Shown: piece by piece, positions 59,479-64,000 of the stretch
Position numbering within the stretch: the stretch's first letter is position 1
Layout of the letters: each line of letters begins with the position of its first letter
Assembly: GCF_023008405.1 (NCBI RefSeq)
Contig: NZ_CP095376.1
Span: 310,001-374,000, forward strand
Reading direction: 5' to 3'
Length of the DNA stretch: 64,000 nucleotides
Source of the DNA: Amycolatopsis sp. FBCC-B4732
GTDB taxonomy: Bacteria; Actinomycetota; Actinomycetes; Mycobacteriales; Pseudonocardiaceae
The notes under the pieces: generated by a model
What the model saw: the letters and a program-made list of their open reading frames with translations, nothing else
What the model was told of the DNA's origin: nothing
The model's database searches: none
Made by a program: the position numbers and the translations under genes

Positions 59479-60084
59479 TGACGTCCGGTCCCGGGAATCA
59501 TGGTCGGGTGCCCTGCCGAGCGCGGCGGTCGCCGCCACCAGTTCGGCCAGCGCTTCCCGGCAAAGCTCGCCGAAGCCGCGTTCGTCCGACGGCTCCAGCC
59601 ACCGCTGGAAGCCCGTGGTGAAGGCTAGGCCGCCGATCTCGGCCGCCAGGCTCGCCGCCGGTTCGCCGACGCCGCGTTCCCGCAACGCCTCGGCCATCGC
59701 GGCCCGCAGTTTCGCGCGCTTGAGCAACTCTCGTTCCCGCAGGTCGCTGTGGCCCGCGACCACCACCTGGACCTTGCGCGCCCACTCGCGCCGCTCGGGC
59801 CCGAACACCTCGCCGATCGCCGTCAGGGCCGCCGAGATCGCCTCGACCGGCGTCGCTTCCGCGGGCGCCGAAGCGATCGAGCCGGAAAAGAGGCGGCTCA
59901 GGATGTCCTGGCCCGCGAACAGCACTTCGCGCTTGTCGGCGTAGTGGCGGAAGAACGTGCGCTTGGTGAGCCCGGCCCGCTCGGTGATCTCGGCGACCGT
60001 GACGCTCTCGTAGCCCCGGTCGAGGAACTCCGCCACGGCGGCGCGCATCAGCCGCTCGCGCGTGTTCGGCTCCCACCGGCTCAT
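59476..60084 (-). CDS. TetR family transcriptional regulator
   Basis: The ATG at 60084 gives 202 residues with the TetR N-terminal HTH: TRERLMRAAVAEFLDRGYES, then VTVAEITERAGLTKRTFFRHYADKRE, followed by a helical ligand-binding domain. It is divergent from an NAD-dependent epimerase gene, and two copies of a GATGNCAC-N3-GTGTCATC operator lie between them. It therefore probably represses both itself and the epimerase. The inducer is unknown. Confidence 0.93.
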   Translation of the reverse strand: MSRWEPNTRERLMRAAVAEFLDRGYESVTVAEITERAGLTKRTFFRHYADKREVLFAGQDILSRLFSGSIASAPAEATPVEAISAALTAIGEVFGPERREWARKVQVVVAGHSDLRERELLKRAKLRAAMAEALRERGVGEPAASLAAEIGGLAFTTGFQRWLEPSDERGFGELCREALAELVAATAALGRAPDHDSRDRTS

Positions 60085-60100
60085 GGGGCCCAGCTTAGGC

Positions 60101-60151
60101 GATGGCACCGGGTGTCATCACGGTGCTACGGTGATGGCACCAAGTGTCATC
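60101..60151. promoter_or_regulatory. Two palindromic operators between the TetR and epimerase genes
   Basis: GATGGCACCGGGTGTCATC (60101-60119) and GATGGCACCAAGTGTCATC (60133-60151) have the same dyad (GATGNCAC-N3-GTGNCATC, one mismatched pair each) and are 32 bp apart, about three helical turns. Two copies in the only promoter region shared by a TetR gene and its divergent neighbour are a strong sign of TetR binding. Confidence 0.8.
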
Positions 60152-60168
60152 ACTGCGCGGAGGTCGTC

Positions 60169-61044
60169 ATGCGTGTTTTCGTCACCGGTGCGTCGGGCTG
60201 GATCGGCTCGGCCCTCGTCCCCGAACTCCTGGGCGCCGGCCACGACGTCGTCGGCCTGGCCCGGTCGGACGGCTCGGCCGCCGCGATCGAGGCCATGGGC
60301 GGCGAGGCGCTCCGCGGCGGCCTGACCGACCTCGAGCTGCTCCGGAACGCCTCAGCGGACGCCGACGGCGTCGTCCACCTGGCCTTCGGGCACGACTTCA
60401 GCCGGATCGAGGAAACGATCGAGACCGACGCGCGGGCCGTCGAAGCGATGGGCTCGGCGCTGGCCGGCAAGCCGTTCGTGGTCGCGTCGGGCACGCCGGT
60501 CGTGCCCGGGCGCGCGTCCCTGGAGGACGACAACCCGGACGGCGCCGGTCCGGTCGCGGGCCGCACCGAGATCGCCCGCGCGGTGGTCGCGATGGCCGGG
60601 CGCGGGGTGCGGTCGTCCGTCGTCCGCCTGCCGCGGTCGGTGCACGGCGAAGGCGACAACCACGGCTTCATCGCCCAGCTGATCGGCCTGAACCGCGAAA
60701 AGGGCGTCTCGGCCTACGTCGGCGACGGAACGCAGCGCTGGCCCGCGGTGCACGTCGTGGACGCCGCACACCTGTTCCGCCTGGCACTGGAGCAGGCCCC
60801 GGCGGGCGCGGTGCTGCACGCGGTCGGCGACGAAGGCGTGGCGATCCGCGACCTGGCCGAGGTGATCGGCACCCGGCTGAACCTGCCGCCCACGTCGGTT
60901 CCGGCCGGGGAGCTGGGCTTCCTGGGCCTGATCCTGTCGGTGGACCAGCCCTCGGGCAGCGCGCGCACGCAGGAGCTGCTCGGCTGGCGCCCGACGCGGC
61001 CCGGCCTCCTCGAAGACGTCGAGAAGGGCCACTACTTCGGGTAG
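60169..61044 (+). CDS. NAD(P)-dependent epimerase/dehydratase family protein (extended SDR-like)
   Basis: The 291-residue protein starts MRVFVTGASGWIGSALVPEL, the glycine-rich nucleotide-binding motif of extended SDRs. ARAVVAMAGRGVRSSVVRLP and WPAVHVVDAAHLFRLAL are common in this group of uncharacterised NAD-dependent epimerases. The usual YxxxK motif is not obvious (GRTEIAR at that place), so it may be a non-catalytic or atypical member. The TetR regulator and its paired operators just upstream suggest induction by a small molecule. Confidence 0.85.
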   Translation: MRVFVTGASGWIGSALVPELLGAGHDVVGLARSDGSAAAIEAMGGEALRGGLTDLELLRNASADADGVVHLAFGHDFSRIEETIETDARAVEAMGSALAGKPFVVASGTPVVPGRASLEDDNPDGAGPVAGRTEIARAVVAMAGRGVRSSVVRLPRSVHGEGDNHGFIAQLIGLNREKGVSAYVGDGTQRWPAVHVVDAAHLFRLALEQAPAGAVLHAVGDEGVAIRDLAEVIGTRLNLPPTSVPAGELGFLGLILSVDQPSGSARTQELLGWRPTRPGLLEDVEKGHYFG

Positions 61045-61054
61045 GAGTGGGACA

Positions 61055-61094
61055 GCGCCGGCGGAGGTGGCGACAGTGACACCCCCGCCGGCGC
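61055..61094. terminator. GC-rich bidirectional hairpin between epimerase and gltD
   Basis: GCGCCGGCGG (61055-61064) pairs perfectly with CCGCCGGCGC (61085-61094), and an inner GGTG/CACC helix extends the stem past one mismatch. It lies between two convergent stops (61044 and 61100) and should stop transcription from both sides. Confidence 0.75.
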
Positions 61095-61099
61095 CGGGC

Positions 61100-62548
61100 T
61101 TACGCGATCGGCCGGTCCGTCGGCGCGATCGGGGCGGGCAGGAAGTCCCGCCCGGTCAGGAAGGCGTCGACGCCGGCCGCGGCGCTGCGGCCCTCCGCGA
61201 TCGCCCAGACGATCAGGGACTGGCCGCGGCCCATGTCGCCGGCCACGAACACGTTGTCGAGGCTCGTCTTGAACGCCTTGTCGCGGACGACGTTGCCGCG
61301 CCCGTCCAGCTCGACGCCGAGGTCTTCGAGCAGGCCCTGCTTCTGCGGGCCGAGGAAGCCCATGGCCAGCAGGACGAGCTGCGCGGGCAGCTCGCGCTCC
61401 GAGCCCTCGACGGGGACGAACTTACCGCCCTCGTTGCGCACCTCGACCAGCTTCAGAGCCCGCACGCGGCCGTCGGCGTCGCCCAGGAACTCCTGCGTGT
61501 TCACCGCGTACAGCCGCTCGCCGCCCTCTTCGTGCGCCGAGGACACCCGGTAGATCATCGGGTACGTCGGCCACGGGTGGGCGTCCGAACGGGACTCCGG
61601 CGGCTTGGGCATGATCTCCAGCTGCGTCACCGAACGCGCGCCCTGGCGGTGCGACGTCCCGACGCAGTCCGCGCCCGTGTCACCGCCGCCGATGACGACG
61701 ACGTCCAAGCCCTCGGCCGAATACGGCGAGACGTCGAGGTCGCCTGAGGCGACCCGGTTGGCCGGCGGCAGGAATTCCATGGCCTGGTGGATGCCGTCCA
61801 GTTCGCGACCGGGGATCGCGAGGTCGCGCCAGTCGGTGGCCCCGCCGGCGAGCACCACGGCGTCGTGGGCCAGCAGCTCGGACACCGGCAGGTCCGCGCC
61901 GACGTTCACCGACGCCCGGAACTCCGTGCCCTCGGCTTCCATCTGCGCGAGCCGGCGGTCGAGGCGGGACTTCTCCATCTTGAACTCGGGGATGCCGTAG
62001 CGCAGCAGCCCGCCGATCTTGTCGGCCCGCTCGAAGACCACGACGCTGTGGCCCGCGCGCGTGAGCTGCTGCGCCGCGGCGAGTCCCGACGGGCCGGAGC
62101 CCACGACCGCGACCTTCTTGCCGGTCTTCACCGCGGGCACTTCCGGCGTGATCCAGCCCTCTTCGAAGGCGCGGTCGACGATGGAGATCTCGACGCGCTT
62201 GATCGTCACCGGGTCGTCGTTGATGCCGAGCACGCACGCGGTTTCGCACGGCGCCGGGCACAGCGTGCCGGTGAACTCCGGGAAGTTGTTCGTCGCGTGC
62301 AGCCGCTCGATGGCCTGGCGCCAGTCGTCCCGCCACACCAGCGTGTTCCACTCGGGGATGAGGTTCCCGAGCGGGCAGCCCTGGTGGCAGAACGGGATGC
62401 CGCAGTCCATGCAGCGGCCGGCCTGCTTCTCCAGCTTCGTCGACGCGAAGTCTTCGTAGACCTCGCGCCAGTCCATCAGCCGGAGGTCGACCGGACGGCG
62501 CTTCGGCTCTTCGCGGGTGGTGGTCAGAAAGCCCTTGGGGTCAGCCAT
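61100..62548 (-). CDS. gltD: Glutamate synthase (NADPH) small subunit GltD
   Basis: The 482-residue protein has the N-terminal Cys pattern for two [4Fe-4S] clusters (Cys46, 49, 54 and 58 in [18 protein letters not shown]; then CPAPCETAC), an FAD-binding motif [17 protein letters not shown] and an NADPH-binding motif [14 protein letters not shown]. It feeds electrons from NADPH to the large subunit for glutamate formation from 2-oxoglutarate and glutamine. Its start overlaps the gltB stop by eight bases. Confidence 0.97.
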   Translation of the reverse strand: MADPKGFLTTTREEPKRRPVDLRLMDWREVYEDFASTKLEKQAGRCMDCGIPFCHQGCPLGNLIPEWNTLVWRDDWRQAIERLHATNNFPEFTGTLCPAPCETACVLGINDDPVTIKRVEISIVDRAFEEGWITPEVPAVKTGKKVAVVGSGPSGLAAAQQLTRAGHSVVVFERADKIGGLLRYGIPEFKMEKSRLDRRLAQMEAEGTEFRASVNVGADLPVSELLAHDAVVLAGGATDWRDLAIPGRELDGIHQAMEFLPPANRVASGDLDVSPYSAEGLDVVVIGGGDTGADCVGTSHRQGARSVTQLEIMPKPPESRSDAHPWPTYPMIYRVSSAHEEGGERLYAVNTQEFLGDADGRVRALKLVEVRNEGGKFVPVEGSERELPAQLVLLAMGFLGPQKQGLLEDLGVELDGRGNVVRDKAFKTSLDNVFVAGDMGRGQSLIVWAIAEGRSAAAGVDAFLTGRDFLPAPIAPTDRPIA

Positions 62549-64000
62549 GTGCGGCCTCCATGATCGCCTCGTTCACGTCGCGCCCGTCGCGCTCGGCCTG
62601 CACCTGGGCGGCGAGCACGCGCTTGTAGTCCTTCGGCATGACCTTCCCGAAGCGGTCGACGCCCGCGTCCCAGTCGGCCAGCAGTTCCCGCGCGACGGCG
62701 GATTCCGTTTCGTCGTAGTGCTTTTCCAGCGTTTCGCGCAGGAAGTCCGCGTCCTCGGAGTCGAGCGGGTCGAGGTCGACCATCTCCGGGTTGACGCGGT
62801 GCGCGGGCAGGTCGAGCACGTAGGCGATGCCGCCGGACATGCCGGCCGCGAAGTTCCGCCCGATCGGGCCGAGCACGACCATCCGGCCGCCGGTCATGTA
62901 CTCGCCGCCGTGGTCGCCGACGCCTTCGACGACGGCCAGCGCGCCGGAGTTGCGCACGCAGAACCGCTCGCCGACCTTGCCGCGGATGAAGATCTCGCCG
63001 CTCGTGGCGCCGTAGGCGATCACGTTGCCGGCGATGATCTGCTCTTCGGCGACGTAGCTGGCTTCCTTCGGCGGCCGCACGATCAGCCGGCCGCCGGAGA
63101 GGCCCTTGCCGACGTAGTCGTTGCCGTCGCCGATCAGCCGCAGCGTGATGCCCTTCGGCACGAACGCGCCGAACGACTGGCCCGCCGTCCCGGTGAAGGT
63201 GACGTCGATGGTGTCGTCGGGCAGGCCTTCGCCGCCCCACCGCTTGGTCAGCTCGGAGCCGAGCATGGTGCCGACGGTCCGGTTCACGTTGCGCACCGGC
63301 AGTTCCAGCCGCACCTTGTCACCGGAGTTCAGCGCGCCTTCGGCCAGCTGGATCAGCGTGTTGTCGAGCGCCTTCTCCAGCCCGTGGTCCTGCCGCGTCT
63401 GCTGCAGGCGCAGCCCGGCCGGGGCCAGCTCGGGCACGTGGAAGATCGGCGACAGGTCCAGCCCGGCCGCCTTCCAGTGCTCGACGGCCTTGCGCTTGTC
63501 GAGGAACTCGGCGTGCCCGACCGCCTCGGCGATCGACCGGAAACCGAGCTCCGCCAGGTACTCGCGCACTTCCTGGGCGATGAACTCGAAGAAGTTGACG
63601 ACGTATTCGGCCTTGCCGCTGAACTTCTCGCGCAGCTTCGGGTTCTGTGTCGCGACGCCCACCGGGCACGTGTCGAGGTGGCAGACGCGCATCATGATGC
63701 AGCCCGACACCACCAGCGGCGCGGTCGCGAAGCCGAACTCCTCGGCGCCGAGCAGCGCCGCGACAATCACGTCGCGGCCGGTCTTGAGCTGGCCGTCGGT
63801 CTGCACGACGATCCGGTCGCGCAGCCGGTTGGCCAGCAGCGTCTGCTGCGTCTCGGCCAGGCCGAGCTCCCACGGGCCACCGGCGTGCTTGATGGACGAC
63901 AGCGGCGACGCGCCCGTCCCGCCGTCGTGACCCGAGATGAGCACGACGTCCGCGTGCGCCTTGGACACGCCCGCCGCGACCGTGCCGACGCCGACCTCGG
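62541..64000 (-). CDS. gltB: Glutamate synthase large subunit GltB, C-terminal part
   Basis: The frame runs from the window edge (position 64000) to a stop at 62541, covering about 486 C-terminal residues. It includes part of the FMN/synthase domain ([20 protein letters not shown]), the [3Fe-4S] motif [20 protein letters not shown] and the C-terminal GXGXG beta-helix domain ([18 protein letters not shown]: [20 protein letters not shown]). The N-terminal glutaminase domain lies outside the window. It precedes gltD in one operon. Confidence 0.97.
   Translation of the reverse strand, partial: EVGVGTVAAGVSKAHADVVLISGHDGGTGASPLSSIKHAGGPWELGLAETQQTLLANRLRDRIVVQTDGQLKTGRDVIVAALLGAEEFGFATAPLVVSGCIMMRVCHLDTCPVGVATQNPKLREKFSGKAEYVVNFFEFIAQEVREYLAELGFRSIAEAVGHAEFLDKRKAVEHWKAAGLDLSPIFHVPELAPAGLRLQQTRQDHGLEKALDNTLIQLAEGALNSGDKVRLELPVRNVNRTVGTMLGSELTKRWGGEGLPDDTIDVTFTGTAGQSFGAFVPKGITLRLIGDGNDYVGKGLSGGRLIVRPPKEASYVAEEQIIAGNVIAYGATSGEIFIRGKVGERFCVRNSGALAVVEGVGDHGGEYMTGGRMVVLGPIGRNFAAGMSGGIAYVLDLPAHRVNPEMVDLDPLDSEDADFLRETLEKHYDETESAVARELLADWDAGVDRFGKVMPKDYKRVLAAQVQAERDGRDVNEAIMEAAHG

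Overview
The window is very GC-rich actinobacterial DNA. It encodes an Emb-type cell-wall arabinosyltransferase, a chitinase with a DasR-like operator, many GTG starts, an aerobic (CobG-type) cobalamin pathway and the small DUF6191-like protein. Together these suggest a Pseudonocardiaceae member with an arabinogalactan wall, most likely Amycolatopsis or a close relative. The genus is an inference. I see no rRNA, tRNA, insertion sequence or CRISPR array.

Layout. 0-9.8 kb: the tail of a DUF3224 protein, a membrane-anchored HtrA-like protease, an M20 amidohydrolase, a methyltransferase, an AlkA-like glycosylase, a 590-bp non-coding block of three degenerate tandem repeats, an S1-like protein, an M50-type membrane peptidase, proA, two small unknown genes and a RibD-type fusion with its two domains in reversed order. 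9.8-16.9 kb: a chitinase with a DasR-like site, a KAP-type membrane NTPase, and cobN under a cobalamin riboswitch. 17-23 kb: a tightly packed four-gene operon (double Cache/HAMP membrane protein, pgsB, pgsC, NlpC/P60 peptidase) with a divergent secreted protein, which looks like an uncharacterised poly-gamma-glutamate locus. 23-29.5 kb: a secreted subtilase and a cluster of MauD-like and MauE-like proteins around a Tat-exported six-cysteine protein. 29.5-31.6 kb: a DrrAB-like ABC exporter with its own small regulator and a palindromic operator.

31.7-55.7 kb is mainly a cobalamin region in several operons: DUF6191-cobG-cobH-cobIJ (+); cobL-small repeat ORF-cobM-Gfo/Idh oxidoreductase-cobK-bluB (-), followed by the emb gene; chelatase I/D-cobO-cobB-cobC (+); cobU-cobT-cobS (-); cobD-cobQ (+); and cbtB-cbtA (-) under a second cobalamin riboswitch. 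With cobN these cover most of aerobic adenosylcobalamin synthesis: ring methylation and contraction, cobalt uptake and insertion, adenosylation, amidation, lower-ligand synthesis by BluB, and nucleotide loop assembly. CobA and CobF are not in the window.

55.7-64 kb: a ROK kinase with a convergent DeoR regulator, a ricin-type lectin, an ArsR-like regulator, a TetR regulator divergent from an NAD-dependent epimerase with paired operators, and gltD with a truncated gltB (glutamate synthase).

The best candidates for undescribed biology are the pgsBC operon without pgsA, the Mau-like cluster with its six-cysteine Tat substrate, the translationally coupled 60-residue repeat ORF inside the cobL-cobM operon, the reversed RibD fusion and the three-unit non-coding repeat block.
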